64,000 bases of DNA. Origin: Rathayibacter iranicus NCPPB 2253 = VKM Ac-1602 (lineage in GTDB: Bacteria > Actinomycetota > Actinomycetes > Actinomycetales > Microbacteriaceae). The stretch spans positions 1 to 64,000 of the forward strand of contig NZ_QGDV01000015.1 in assembly GCF_003149025.1 (NCBI RefSeq). Reading direction: 5' to 3'. Of the stretch, positions 8,163 through 16,233 are shown piece by piece. Under the pieces are notes generated by a model. It had not been told where the DNA came from. It ran no database searches and saw only the letters and a list, made by a program, of their open reading frames with translations. The position numbers were made by a program, and so were the translations under genes. How positions within the stretch are numbered: the first letter of the stretch is position 1; every line of letters begins with the position of its first letter.

Positions 8163-8666
8163 ATGCACCGTCGTCAATCCGCCCTCGTCCTGGCCGGAGC
8201 GGCCCTCACCCTCGGCCTGACCGGCTGCTCGGGCATCAACGCCATGATGGGCGGCGAGACGCGCGACGAGGAATCGGGGCAGATCATCAAGGGCGGCACG
8301 ACCGAGGTGTTCCAGCTCCGGGTCGGCGACTGCCTGAACGGGGAGCTGAATGAGACGGCCACCGAGGTGACGGATGTGCCGACCGTGCCCTGCACGGAGC
8401 CCCACGTCTATGAGGTGTTTCAGAATCTGACCATGGCCGACGCCGGGTCGTACCCGGGTGAGGCCGTCGCCACGAAGCAGGCCCAGACCGACTGCGTCAC
8501 CGCCTTCGAGTCGTTCACCGGCACGGACTATCTGGACTCGCCGTACGACTTCAGCTACTACTACCCCACGCAGGAGAGCTGGCGCAGCGGCGACCGCACG
8601 ATCAACTGCCTGATCAGCAATCCGGACGGGCCGAGCACGGGAACTCTGGCGAGGACCGCCACCTGA
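8163..8666 (+). CDS. lipoprotein with Septum_form-like domain
   Basis: A 167-residue lipoprotein. The N-terminus MHRRQSALVLAGAALTLGLT runs into the lipobox LTGC, so Cys is lipidated and the protein is anchored outside the membrane. The body has the pattern of the septum-formation domain common in actinobacteria: VFQLRVGDCLNG, then VPCTEPHVYEVF with paired cysteines, ending with TINCLIS. The role is not established for this family member; cell-envelope function is inferred. A longer frame begins at 8064 but the signal peptide fixes the start at 8163. Confidence 0.78.
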   Translation: MHRRQSALVLAGAALTLGLTGCSGINAMMGGETRDEESGQIIKGGTTEVFQLRVGDCLNGELNETATEVTDVPTVPCTEPHVYEVFQNLTMADAGSYPGEAVATKQAQTDCVTAFESFTGTDYLDSPYDFSYYYPTQESWRSGDRTINCLISNPDGPSTGTLARTAT

Positions 8667-8680
8667 GCCGGCGGCTCTGC

Positions 8681-8755
8681 GTTCGCAACCGAGGATGAAA
8701 CGCGCCACAACCCCCCGGGGAGCCCATTTAGCTCCTCTCAACCTCGGTTGCGAAC
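8681..8755. terminator. 14-bp perfect inverted repeat between convergent genes
   Basis: GTTCGCAACCGAGG at 8681-8694 pairs perfectly with CCTCGGTTGCGAAC at 8742-8755 across 47 bases. It lies between the lipoprotein and the convergent MFS gene; the right arm covers the last codons of the MFS gene. A bidirectional terminator is likely, although there is no T-tract. Confidence 0.55.
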
Positions 8756-9889
8756 GGGGAACAGGCGCAGCAACAGTCCCGATCCGATCCACACGACCGC
8801 GATCCCCGCAATGAGCCAGGAAGCGCCGAACCCCGAGGCCGCGCCGGCAAGGACGGCGCCAACGGCAGCGGCCGCAGAGCGCAGGCCCGCGCCGATCGTG
8901 AACACCTGCGAGCGCACGGCCGCCGGGCTCTCCTGATCGCGCAGAAGGAACATCGCCGCGTTGGCAGGAGCCGTGAACACCCCGGCGACCGCGAAAGCGG
9001 CGATCGCGACGACGAGGCCGAAGTCCGGCGCGGCGACGAGCAGCGCGGTACCGGTCGCGATGTAGGCCGCTCCCATCGTCCAGGCGGGCGGCCGGCGAGT
9101 CCAGCGCCGAGCTGCGACCGCAGCCGCCCCGACCAGGCCGCCGACCGCGTAGGCAGTCAGGATCCACGCGGCTGCGGTGGCGGTACCGAGCCGTTCCATC
9201 GACAGGCTGATCGCGGCGACGCCGGCCGCGCCTCCCGCGACCTGGCTGAGCGTGCCCGCCGACGTCACGATCGCGATCGGTCGGTGCCGGACCAGATGGC
9301 TGACACCCGCCACGACCGTCCTGAGCACGCCAACGGTGGGCGCCGGACGCGCCTGCATCGCGAGGCCGAACGAGCCGACCACCCCGATCAGCGCGAGCAC
9401 CGCCATCGCGAGCATCGCGCTGCGCGCTCCGCCCAGACCGACCGCGATGCCCACGATGGAGGGTCCGCTGATCGAGGCGACCGTGTACGAGAGCGAGTCC
9501 TGCGCGTAGGCGCGACGCGCATCCGGGATGGCACTGGTGACGAAGCTCGACATGCCGCCCATGTACACGGGCGTGGCGAGGCCGGCGATCAGCAGCAGCA
9601 CCACGATCAGCGGAGTCGGCACGTCGCCGAGGAACGCGGCCACCCCGAAGGCCAGTGCCGTGGTGACGGCGGAGGCGATGAGCAGGCGGCGCGGGTGGCG
9701 CATCCGGTCGAGTACCGTGCCCACCAGCGGCGCCGCGATCACACTGGGGAATAGTGCCGCTCCGGTCAGCGCGCCACCGAGCGCGACGTCGTCGAGCCGC
9801 TCGACGGCGAGAACGGGGAGGGCGACGATCATCCCCGCGCCAGCGAGGCGGAGCGGGATCGACGCGGCCTGGTAGCTGACCGCACTCAT
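8738..9889 (-). CDS. MFS transporter
   Basis: A 383-residue membrane protein with about 12 hydrophobic helices, including ALFPSVIAAPLVGTVLDRMR, the typical motif after helix 2 of major facilitators. The C-terminal half repeats the fold. It probably exports a small molecule; the substrate cannot be read from the sequence. I chose the ATG at 9889 (MSAVSYQAAS); the frame is open to 9931 with no ribosome site at either place. The next minus-strand gene, the TauE-type exporter, ends 70 bp upstream of it, so the two could share a transcript. Confidence 0.82.
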   Translation of the reverse strand: MSAVSYQAASIPLRLAGAGMIVALPVLAVERLDDVALGGALTGAALFPSVIAAPLVGTVLDRMRHPRRLLIASAVTTALAFGVAAFLGDVPTPLIVVLLLIAGLATPVYMGGMSSFVTSAIPDARRAYAQDSLSYTVASISGPSIVGIAVGLGGARSAMLAMAVLALIGVVGSFGLAMQARPAPTVGVLRTVVAGVSHLVRHRPIAIVTSAGTLSQVAGGAAGVAAISLSMERLGTATAAAWILTAYAVGGLVGAAAVAARRWTRRPPAWTMGAAYIATGTALLVAAPDFGLVVAIAAFAVAGVFTAPANAAMFLLRDQESPAAVRSQVFTIGAGLRSAAAAVGAVLAGAASGFGASWLIAGIAVVWIGSGLLLRLFPVRNRG

Positions 9890-9959
9890 GCGGCAGAAAA
9901 GAGGAACATCACGCTCGATGGTGCCACGCAAAGAGGTGACGGCCGACCGGGGCTCCGCG

Positions 9960-10772
9960 TCAGGACCGGGGCCGACGCCCCCGCAGCACGAGCTGCACCG
10001 CGGCCAACAGGAGCAGCGCCGCGAAGAGGATCCCGGACACGCGCGCGGGCAGGAGGAACGAGAGGGCGACTCCGGCGAACGAGAACGCCGTCGCGGTCAG
10101 ACCCACGACCAGGCCGCCGCGGACGTCGAGCAGCCCCCGCCGCGCGTTCGCGATCGAGCCGGTGATCGCCGTCGGGATCATCGCGGCGAGCGAGGTGCCC
10201 TTGGCCAGCAGGTCGGCGAGGCCGAACGCTCCCACCAACACCGGGACGGCAATCGCTCCGCCGCCGATGCCAAAGAGACCGGAGGCGACGCCCATCGCAC
10301 CGCCGAGGCCCGCGAATCCCGGCCAGACACCCCAGCCCTCCGCAACCTCGCCCGACTCGTTGGAGCCGAATACGGCCATCCTGACCGCCGCCGCGAGCAG
10401 GAGCGCGACGAACAGCCAGCGCAGCACGCCCAGCGGGAGCCGGGCGAGCAGCCACGACCCCGCGACGGCGCCGAGCATCGCGAAGGCCGCGATGACGGCG
10501 GCGGGGATCCACGCGACCTGCCCGGCGAGTGCGTAGCCGAAGGCCCCCGCGACAGACGTGGGCGCGATGGCGAGCAGCGACGTCGCGGAGGCGCGGCGCT
10601 GGTCCATCCCGGCCCATGCGATCAACATCGGCACCATCACTATCCCGCCGCCGACGCCGAAGGCACCGGAGAGGGTCCCACCAACAGCGCCGATGAGGGC
10701 CAAGACCACGAGGGACCGCGAGCGGACGCGCGTGTCATCGCTAGGGGCGGGTGCGGTCGTCTCGTTCGTCAC
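9960..10772 (-). CDS. TauE/SafE-family sulfite or organic-anion exporter
   Basis: A 270-residue integral membrane protein with two repeated halves. Each begins with the hallmark glycine-rich motif: GAFGVGGGIVMVPML near residue 40 and SGLFGIGGGAIAVPVL near residue 170. Eight to nine hydrophobic segments are visible. Family members move sulfite, sulfoacetate or related anions. The GTG at 10772 has GGAG 7 nt upstream. It reads toward the MFS gene and could be its operon partner. The substrate is inferred only at family level. Confidence 0.85.
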   Translation of the reverse strand: MTNETTAPAPSDDTRVRSRSLVVLALIGAVGGTLSGAFGVGGGIVMVPMLIAWAGMDQRRASATSLLAIAPTSVAGAFGYALAGQVAWIPAAVIAAFAMLGAVAGSWLLARLPLGVLRWLFVALLLAAAVRMAVFGSNESGEVAEGWGVWPGFAGLGGAMGVASGLFGIGGGAIAVPVLVGAFGLADLLAKGTSLAAMIPTAITGSIANARRGLLDVRGGLVVGLTATAFSFAGVALSFLLPARVSGILFAALLLLAAVQLVLRGRRPRS

Positions 10773-10932
10773 GGCTCCATGGCACCACAGCGGGAGGGGG
10801 AGGGCGAATCGTCCGGCTCGCTGACAATTGCCTGGGCAGCGCTGACGTGACCGTGACGATCAGGGGAACCCGAGCGTCTCACCGGCATACCTCCCGGTCG
10901 ATCGATCGGGTACCGAGCGAAATGAGGAGACC

Positions 10933-11343
10933 ATGGCCACGAGCACCTCGACCACCACAGCCACCGCCGCCGCCGGCCGCACCGTGATCGACGACGGCGT
11001 CATCGCCAAGATCGCCGGTCTCGCGGCGCGCGACGTCGCCGGAGTGCACGCCCTCGGCGGAGGCGCGGCCCGCGCGATTGGCGCCATCCGCACGGCCATC
11101 GGCAACGATGACCGCAGCCAGGGCGTCAAGGTCGAGGTCGGCGAGCGCCAGGTCGCGGCCGACGTCACCATCGTCGCGGAGTACCCGGCTCCACTCCAGG
11201 ACGTTGCCGAGAACGTACGGAGTGCCGTCGCCGGCGCGATCCAGCACATTGTGGGCATGGAGGTCGCTGAGATCAACGTGACCGTACAGGATGTGCACAT
11301 CCCCGATGACGAGAATCGCGAGTCCGAGTCGCGTGTCTCCTGA
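10933..11343 (+). CDS. Asp23/Gls24-family envelope stress protein
   Basis: A 136-residue cytoplasmic protein. It carries the Asp23 core: GRTVIDDGVIAKIAGLAARD, VAGVHALGGG, VEVGERQVAADVTIVAEYP and IVGMEVAEINVTVQDVH. Members form membrane-associated or envelope-stress assemblies in Gram-positive bacteria. AATGAGGAGACC gives a strong ribosome site before the ATG. A strong hairpin follows the stop, so it is probably transcribed alone. The Ser/Thr/Ala-rich first 14 residues are a flexible lead. Confidence 0.88.
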   Translation: MATSTSTTTATAAAGRTVIDDGVIAKIAGLAARDVAGVHALGGGAARAIGAIRTAIGNDDRSQGVKVEVGERQVAADVTIVAEYPAPLQDVAENVRSAVAGAIQHIVGMEVAEINVTVQDVHIPDDENRESESRVS

Positions 11344-11352
11344 CCGCTCCCC

Positions 11353-11391
11353 CGCCGGTGCCCCGGGCCCCACGGCGCCGGGGCACCGGCG
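11353..11391 (+). terminator. strong hairpin terminator after the Asp23 gene
   Basis: Perfect 14-bp stem, CGCCGGTGCCCCGG at 11353-11366 with CCGGGGCACCGGCG at 11378-11391, loop of 11 bases. No T-run follows, as is common in this group. Confidence 0.75.
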
Positions 11392-11537
11392 TGCTTGGAC
11401 TTCACGGCTGTTCTCGTTCACTCGCGCAGTGGCGCCTTCGGGCAGAGGCAAACATCGGCTCGCCACCCGATCTGCGGCGGACGCAACATCCGCGGCACGT
11501 CCCGAACCTACGGCAGAACCAGAACAGGAGAAGCGAC

Positions 11538-11768
11538 ATGGAGACGTTATCTAGCCATCTTCTCGATCTCGATGACGCCGTTGCCCTCATCGGCGTGCTC
11601 GCCGCCGTGCAGGTGCTTGTCGACCGCGGCGAAGTCTCCCAGGAGGGGATTCGTGCCCTCCGCCACAGTCTCGAGCAGGGCTGTGCGCTTCTTCCTGGCA
11701 GTAATCGGAACGAGATCGCGATCGCTTTGGGAAGCCTGAATACGCGGCTGCGCGCGACGCTCGACTGA
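11538..11768 (+). CDS. small hypothetical protein
   Basis: A 76-residue protein starting METLSSHLLDLDD, behind AGGAGAAGCGAC, a good ribosome site. It is predicted to be all-helical (ALIGVLAAVQVLVDRGEVSQ, then RALRHSLEQG) with no membrane helix or motif. No family is recognised. The frame is open upstream to 11358, through the terminator, but the ribosome site fixes the start. Confidence 0.6.
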   Translation: METLSSHLLDLDDAVALIGVLAAVQVLVDRGEVSQEGIRALRHSLEQGCALLPGSNRNEIAIALGSLNTRLRATLD

Positions 11769-11903
11769 GGAACGAGGTCCTATAGCGTGCCACTGTCGTT
11801 CTGTCGACCTACCCGACAGGCCGGTATTTTGTCCGGTAATGTCCGATCTGGTCCTTGACGGCATTCGGGATCGATCACCCCGGCAGCACGAGGAGGCCCG
11901 ACC

Positions 11904-12158
11904 GTGGACGGTGACCACTTCGTGCTCATGACCGCAACACCCTGGGACGACAGGACCGAGATCATCGGCGTGTACGCCTCCGAATCGTGGGCGCGCGAAG
12001 CCGCCTCCACCTGGATGGGAGCTGACGACCGTGAGGCCTTCCCACGGTGTGTGATCGAGGCCTGGAGCGGAGGGCACCGGCTCGACCGCGAGATCGTCGA
12101 GGGCATCGGGCTGGACAGCGAGGGCGACGAGAGTCTCGACGGACCCAGCCGGATCTGA
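11904..12158 (+). CDS. small hypothetical protein
   Basis: An 84-residue acidic protein (MDGDHFVLMTATPWDDRTEI) from a GTG preceded by GAGGAGG. The pattern of an N-terminal strand, a helix (ESWAREAASTW) and a further strand with charged tail looks like a small alpha/beta fold. No family is recognised. It stands alone in front of the convergent deoC gene. Confidence 0.6.
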   Translation: MDGDHFVLMTATPWDDRTEIIGVYASESWAREAASTWMGADDREAFPRCVIEAWSGGHRLDREIVEGIGLDSEGDESLDGPSRI

Positions 12159-12222
12159 GCGAGTTCCCGCGTGGCACCCAGCGCAGATGCCCGGGAACGC
12201 AGATGTCCGGGATCTGGGCGGG

Positions 12223-12948
12223 TCAGTAGGAGCCGGAGTCGACGCGAGCGGCGGATGAATCGCCCGCCAGCCGCGCGGTGAGGTCACCGAGGATCGTCGC
12301 GGAGCCGCTCGTACCGAAGCGGGTGACGCCCAGATCGCGGTAGGCGAGGAGCGTGTCGAGGTCCCGAACGCCGCCCGAAGCCTTCACCTGCACGGCCTCA
12401 GAGACGGCGCCGCGCATCAGGCGCAGGTCGTGCTCGTTGGCGCCGCCGCCGGCGAATCCGGTTGCTGTCTTCACGAAGTCGGCGCCTGCTCGCTCCGCGG
12501 CACGGCTGCCCTCGACGATCTGCTCGTCATCCAGGAAGCTCGTCTCGAGGATGACCTTCACGACGTGCCCGCTTGCCGCCTCGACGACCGCGCGAATGTC
12601 GTTCTCGACATCCTGGAGCAGGCCGGAGCGAAGGCGACCGATGTTGACGACCATGTCGAGTTCGACGGCGCCGTCCGTGAGCGCCTGGCGCGCCTCCGCC
12701 ACCTTCGCCGCGGTGGACGTGGTGCCGTGGGGAAAGCCGATGACCGTGCCGACGAGGACGCCCGAGCCCTCGAGCCGGGCGACGGAGTGCGCGATGTCGG
12801 AGGGGCGGACGCACACGCTGAAAACGCCGGACGCGCGCGCCTCATCGAGCTGGGAGTCGACATCGCCGCGAGTCAATTCGGGCTTGAGGATCGCGTGGTC
12901 GATGAGCGCAGCGATCTCGGCGACGCTGGGCAGTCTGGAGTCGGTCAT
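12223..12948 (-). CDS. deoC: deoxyribose-phosphate aldolase
   Basis: A 241-residue class I aldolase that splits 2-deoxyribose-5-phosphate into glyceraldehyde-3-phosphate and acetaldehyde in nucleoside breakdown. The family core is present: VGTVIGFPHGT, ELDMVVNIG, VKVILETSFL, FVKTATGF (Schiff-base Lys) and VKASGGVRD (second Lys). Length is close to the bacterial norm. It stands alone after the ribosomal-protein terminator; no other deo gene is nearby. Confidence 0.93.
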   Translation of the reverse strand: MTDSRLPSVAEIAALIDHAILKPELTRGDVDSQLDEARASGVFSVCVRPSDIAHSVARLEGSGVLVGTVIGFPHGTTSTAAKVAEARQALTDGAVELDMVVNIGRLRSGLLQDVENDIRAVVEAASGHVVKVILETSFLDDEQIVEGSRAAERAGADFVKTATGFAGGGANEHDLRLMRGAVSEAVQVKASGGVRDLDTLLAYRDLGVTRFGTSGSATILGDLTARLAGDSSAARVDSGSY

Positions 12949-12980
12949 CCGGTCATTTTACGGCCCCACTCCCTCGATCA

Positions 12981-13017
12981 CTCAGGGCCCGTCATCCATC
13001 GGATCACGGGCCCTGAG
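12981..13017 (-). terminator. hairpin terminator of the rpmB-rpmG-rpsN operon
   Basis: CTCAGGGCCCGT pairs with ACGGGCCCTGAG around a 13-base loop, 20 bp after the rpsN stop on the minus strand. Confidence 0.75.
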
Positions 13018-13037
13018 TCGTTCACACAACGAAATCG

Positions 13038-13343
13038 CTACCAGCTGGACTTGGTGATGCCGGGCAGCTCGCCGCGGTGGGCCATGTCGCGGAAGCGGAC
13101 ACGCGAGATGCCGAACTTCGTGAGGTTGCCGCGGGGGCGGCCGTCGACGGCGTCGCGCGAGCGGACACGGACGGGCGACGCGTTGCGGGGGAGCTTCTGC
13201 AGGCCGACGCGGGCGGCTTCGCGGGACTCGTCGGTCCCAGCCGGGTCGATGAGGGCCTTCTTCAGCTCAAGGCGCTTGGCGGCATGGCGCTCAACGACCA
13301 CCTTGCGCTGCTCATTGCGGGCAATCTTGCTCTTCTTAGCCAT
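13038..13343 (-). CDS. rpsN: 30S ribosomal protein S14, zinc-independent form
   Basis: A 101-residue small-subunit protein. It ends with [20 protein letters not shown] and [11 protein letters not shown], the universal S14 tail. It is the long form without the two CxxC pairs of the 61-residue zinc-binding type. It follows rpmG by two bases and rpmB, the order found in actinobacterial zinc-free ribosomal-protein clusters. In several actinobacteria such copies replace zinc-binding paralogs when zinc is scarce; I see no Zur-like box upstream here, so it may be the constitutive copy. Confidence 0.95.
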   Translation of the reverse strand: MAKKSKIARNEQRKVVVERHAAKRLELKKALIDPAGTDESREAARVGLQKLPRNASPVRVRSRDAVDGRPRGNLTKFGISRVRFRDMAHRGELPGITKSSW

Positions 13344-13345
13344 AT

Positions 13346-13513
13346 TTAGCGCTCCTCGCGGAAGTCGACGTGCTTGCGCACTACGGGGTCGTACTTCTTG
13401 AGTACGAGACGGTCGGGGTCGTTGCGGCGGTTCTTCTTGGTCACGTAGGTGTAACCGGTCCCGGCCGTCGATCGGAGCTTGATGATGGGACGGACGTCCT
13501 GCTGCTTTGCCAT
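13346..13513 (-). CDS. rpmG: 50S ribosomal protein L33
   Basis: A 55-residue protein, [20 protein letters not shown] at the start, then [20 protein letters not shown] and a tail ending HVDFREER. It is L33 without the CxxC zinc pairs. Its ATG shares one base with the rpmB stop (TAATG), so translation is coupled. Its stop is 2 nt before rpsN. Confidence 0.95.
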   Translation of the reverse strand: MAKQQDVRPIIKLRSTAGTGYTYVTKKNRRNDPDRLVLKKYDPVVRKHVDFREER

Positions 13514-13749
13514 TAGATCTTCACCCCACGAGCGAGAATGTCTTTGACGACGGACTCGATGCCACGGGCGTCGATGACCTTGATGCCCTTGGCCGAGAGG
13601 GTCAGGGTGACGTTACGGCGAAGCGACGGAACGTAGTACGTCTTCTTCTGCACGTTCGGATCGAAGCGGCGCTTAGTGCGCCGGTGCGAGTGCGAGATGG
13701 CGTGCCCGAAGCCGGGGACGGCTCCGGTCACCTGGCAGACTGCTGCCAT
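13513..13749 (-). CDS. rpmB: 50S ribosomal protein L28
   Basis: A 78-residue large-subunit protein with the L28 signature [18 protein letters not shown] and the tail [17 protein letters not shown]. Only one cysteine (residue 5) remains, so it lacks the zinc-ribbon set of the zinc-binding L28 type. It is first in the rpmB-rpmG-rpsN operon; GGAGGAAACC lies just before the ATG. Confidence 0.95.
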   Translation of the reverse strand: MAAVCQVTGAVPGFGHAISHSHRRTKRRFDPNVQKKTYYVPSLRRNVTLTLSAKGIKVIDARGIESVVKDILARGVKI

Positions 13750-13982
13750 GGTTTCCTCCGTGTGTGGTTACCGTGGATCACGCGCGGCACGCAGCCTCGC
13801 CCGACCCACCCAAGGTCACTTGTCGGCGTACCGCCGCCCAGCCGGTGGGAGCCGCAGCTCCCGCCCGCGAGGGCAGCACGCAAGCGCGTGCAGATGCACG
13901 CAACTTTGTTACCCTACGCGCCCGCCACACCCCGCCGCAACACCTCCCCCACCGCGAGCTGGTCTCCGGGGCGAGCGGGTCT

Positions 13983-13988
13983 TACGGT
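13983..13988 (+). promoter_or_regulatory. -10 hexamer of the lysE-type gene (leaderless)
   Basis: TACGGT ends exactly 6 nt before the GTG at 13995. The same spacing recurs at eight other starts in the window. Confidence 0.5.
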
Positions 13989-13994
13989 CAGAGG

Positions 13995-14594
13995 GTGTCT
14001 GCGATTCTCGCCGGGTTTGGCTTTGGTCTCTCGCTCATCATGGCGATTGGCGCGCAGAATGCCTTCGTGCTTCGTCAGGGACTGCGTCGCGAGCATGTGC
14101 TGGTCGTCGTGGCGATCTGTGCGCTGTGCGACGCCGCTCTGATCGTGGTGGGGATTGCGGGGATCGGCGCGGTCCTTCAGTCGGCGCCGTGGCTGCTGGT
14201 GGTGATCCGCTGGGGCGGCATCGTCTTCCTCCTCGCCTACGCGGTGCTCGCCGCCCGACGCGCTCTGCGCCCAGGAACGCTTGACGGCGACCCGGCCGGC
14301 GCGTCCACCTCGCTCCGCACGGCGATCGGCACGTGCCTGGCGCTCACGCTGCTTAACCCGCACGTGTTCCTCGACACGGTCGTGCTGCTGGGCTCGGTCG
14401 CGAATTCATACGGCGAGGAGCGCTGGTGGTTCGGGGCGGGCGCCGCGGCGGGGAGCGTGCTGTGGTTCACCGCCCTCGGGTTCGGGGCTCGGGCGCTGCG
14501 TCCGCTGTTCCGGAGCCGCGTCGCGTGGCGGGTGCTCGACGCGGCCGTGGCGGTCGTGATGGTGGCGCTGGCGGTGTCGCTGGCCCTGCACTGA
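13995..14594 (+). CDS. LysE/ArgO-family amino acid exporter
   Basis: A 199-residue membrane protein with about six helices. The N-terminal GFGFGLSLIMAIGAQNAFVL and LRREHVLVVVAICALCDAAL are the diagnostic LysE/ArgO motifs, and LTLLNPHVFLDTVVLLG is the second conserved block. It exports lysine or arginine and prevents toxic build-up when peptides are eaten. The frame is open upstream but the GTG at 13995 begins the family alignment and has a -10 six bases ahead. No LysG-type regulator is adjacent. Confidence 0.9.
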   Translation: MSAILAGFGFGLSLIMAIGAQNAFVLRQGLRREHVLVVVAICALCDAALIVVGIAGIGAVLQSAPWLLVVIRWGGIVFLLAYAVLAARRALRPGTLDGDPAGASTSLRTAIGTCLALTLLNPHVFLDTVVLLGSVANSYGEERWWFGAGAAAGSVLWFTALGFGARALRPLFRSRVAWRVLDAAVAVVMVALAVSLALH

Positions 14595-14862
14595 GACGGC
14601 GCGGCGGACTCGACCGCGCGGCGCACGGCGGCTTCAGGCCAGCCTCGGGGACGAGATCGAGAGGAGCAGCAGGGACTCGGCGTGCTGGACGTCCGGCGCG
14701 ATCATCTGATCGGGGCCCTGCGGCGGGAGGGCGTGGGTTGCACGAGAGCGTCTCCGATGCAAGGGTCGGGGCGCGCGGGCGCCGTGTGCTGGGATGAAGG
14801 CGGCCGCCTCCGCCCCCTCCCGCTCCCCACTGTCGTGGCGCGGCCGATCCGACAGGACGCCC

Positions 14863-16233
14863 GTGTCCACGAGCCCCCGCTTCACTCTCTTCGCCCTGCC
14901 CGGACTCGGGCTCGACGGCCGTGCCTTCGACGCGCTGCGCCGTGAGCTCGCCGACGTCGCCGACCTCGTTGCGCTCGACCTGCCCGGCGGCTCCGGCACC
15001 TCGCTCGAGGCGATGACCGCCGCCACGATCCGCCGGATCCGCAAGCACGGCGCCTCCCGCTGGCTGCTCCTCGGGCACAGCATGGGCGGCAAGATCGCCT
15101 CGCTGGTCGCCTCTCGCACGATCACCGGCCGGTCGGGCCTGTTCGGGCTGGCCGGAGTCGTGCTGCTCGCCGGGTCGCCGCTCTCGCCCGAGCCGATGGC
15201 GGAGGAGCGCCGCTCCACCATGCTCGGCTGGGTCGATGACGGCCCACTCGACGAGGCGCAGGCGCGCGAGTTCATCGACCAGAACGTGGGATCGCCGTTG
15301 CCCGCCGAGACTAACGCGGAGGCGCTGGCCGAGCTGCGCCGCTCCTCCCCCGAGGGCTGGCGCGACTGGCTCGAGCACGGCAGCCGCGAGGACCGCACGG
15401 CCGAGGCCGCGCTCGACGCCGTACCGGCGCTCCTGATCGCGGGCGGCGAGGACGGCGACCTCGGTGTCGACGCACAGCGCCGCCTCAACGGCTCCCTCTA
15501 CTCCCGCGGCCGGCTGCTCACGCTCGCGGGGGCGGGCCACCTGCTGCCGTTCGAGCGTCCGGCAGAGGTGGCCGCCGCGATCCGGCGGTTCTGGGAGGAG
15601 GAGGCCGGGGTCGCGCCGATCGTGCCGGCCGACGTGGGCGCGATCATCGCCTCCGCCCGCACCTCGGCGCGGGTGCGCGGCCTGCTCGCCGTGCGCGCGC
15701 TTGCCGACGACCCGGAGTACGCGCCGCGAGCCCTGACCGCCGCGCAGCTCACCGACCTCCGCGCGATCGCCGACCGGGTGGTTCCGCAGGAGGGCGGCCG
15801 GATCGACCTGGCCGCCCGCGTCGACACGCAGCTCGCGAACGGCGAGGGCGACGGCTGGCGCAACGCGGACCTGCCGGCCGACCCGGTCGCCTACGGGCTC
15901 GCGCTCGATACTCTCCGCGGCTTCGCCGACCTCGGCGCCGACGAGCAGGATGCCTGGCTGAGGGCGGTCGCCGACGGGACGGCCACACCAGGCCAGCTCA
16001 GTGCCGACCAGCTCAGTGCCGACCAGCTCAGTGCCGACCAGCTGACCGCCTGGTTCGAGGACTGCCGCGTCGACCTGGTGAAGCAGTGGCTGGCACACCC
16101 CGCCTCGATGGCGCGGATCGGCTACGACGGCTACGCCAGCGGCGGCGACACGCTTGCGCTCGTGACGGGCTTCCGGCTGCTCGGCGCCGACGATCGCGAG
16201 AACTGGGAACCGACCACGAGGGATCACCGATGA
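14863..16233 (+). CDS. alpha/beta hydrolase fused to gluconate 2-dehydrogenase subunit 3-like domain
   Basis: A 456-residue two-domain protein. Residues about 5-260 form an alpha/beta hydrolase: FALPGLGLDGRAFDAL, nucleophile elbow GHSMGGK, and GAGHLLPFERP with the catalytic His. Residues about 265-456 resemble the small subunit 3 of membrane gluconate dehydrogenases (ALTAAQLTDLRAIADRVVPQ and on to WLAHPASMARIGYDGYASGG). The next gene is a GMC oxidoreductase, overlapping by four bases, as expected for a subunit-3 partner. The GTG at 14863 has AGGA at good spacing; an ATG at 14794 is possible. A 15-bp repeat encodes QLSAD three times between helices. Confidence 0.8.
   Translation: MSTSPRFTLFALPGLGLDGRAFDALRRELADVADLVALDLPGGSGTSLEAMTAATIRRIRKHGASRWLLLGHSMGGKIASLVASRTITGRSGLFGLAGVVLLAGSPLSPEPMAEERRSTMLGWVDDGPLDEAQAREFIDQNVGSPLPAETNAEALAELRRSSPEGWRDWLEHGSREDRTAEAALDAVPALLIAGGEDGDLGVDAQRRLNGSLYSRGRLLTLAGAGHLLPFERPAEVAAAIRRFWEEEAGVAPIVPADVGAIIASARTSARVRGLLAVRALADDPEYAPRALTAAQLTDLRAIADRVVPQEGGRIDLAARVDTQLANGEGDGWRNADLPADPVAYGLALDTLRGFADLGADEQDAWLRAVADGTATPGQLSADQLSADQLSADQLTAWFEDCRVDLVKQWLAHPASMARIGYDGYASGGDTLALVTGFRLLGADDRENWEPTTRDHR
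15994..16043 (+). repeat. 15-bp in-frame tandem repeat
   Basis: Three exact copies of CAGCTCAGTGCCGAC plus a partial one, coding for repeated QLSAD in the hydrolase-fusion protein. Copy number could vary between strains without shifting the frame. Confidence 0.9.

Noticed and set aside
14467-16227. A 586-codon open frame on the minus strand opposite the hydrolase fusion
   Set aside because: Low-complexity Arg/Gly/Ala/Pro composition, no start signal and no family; a shadow of the real plus-strand gene.
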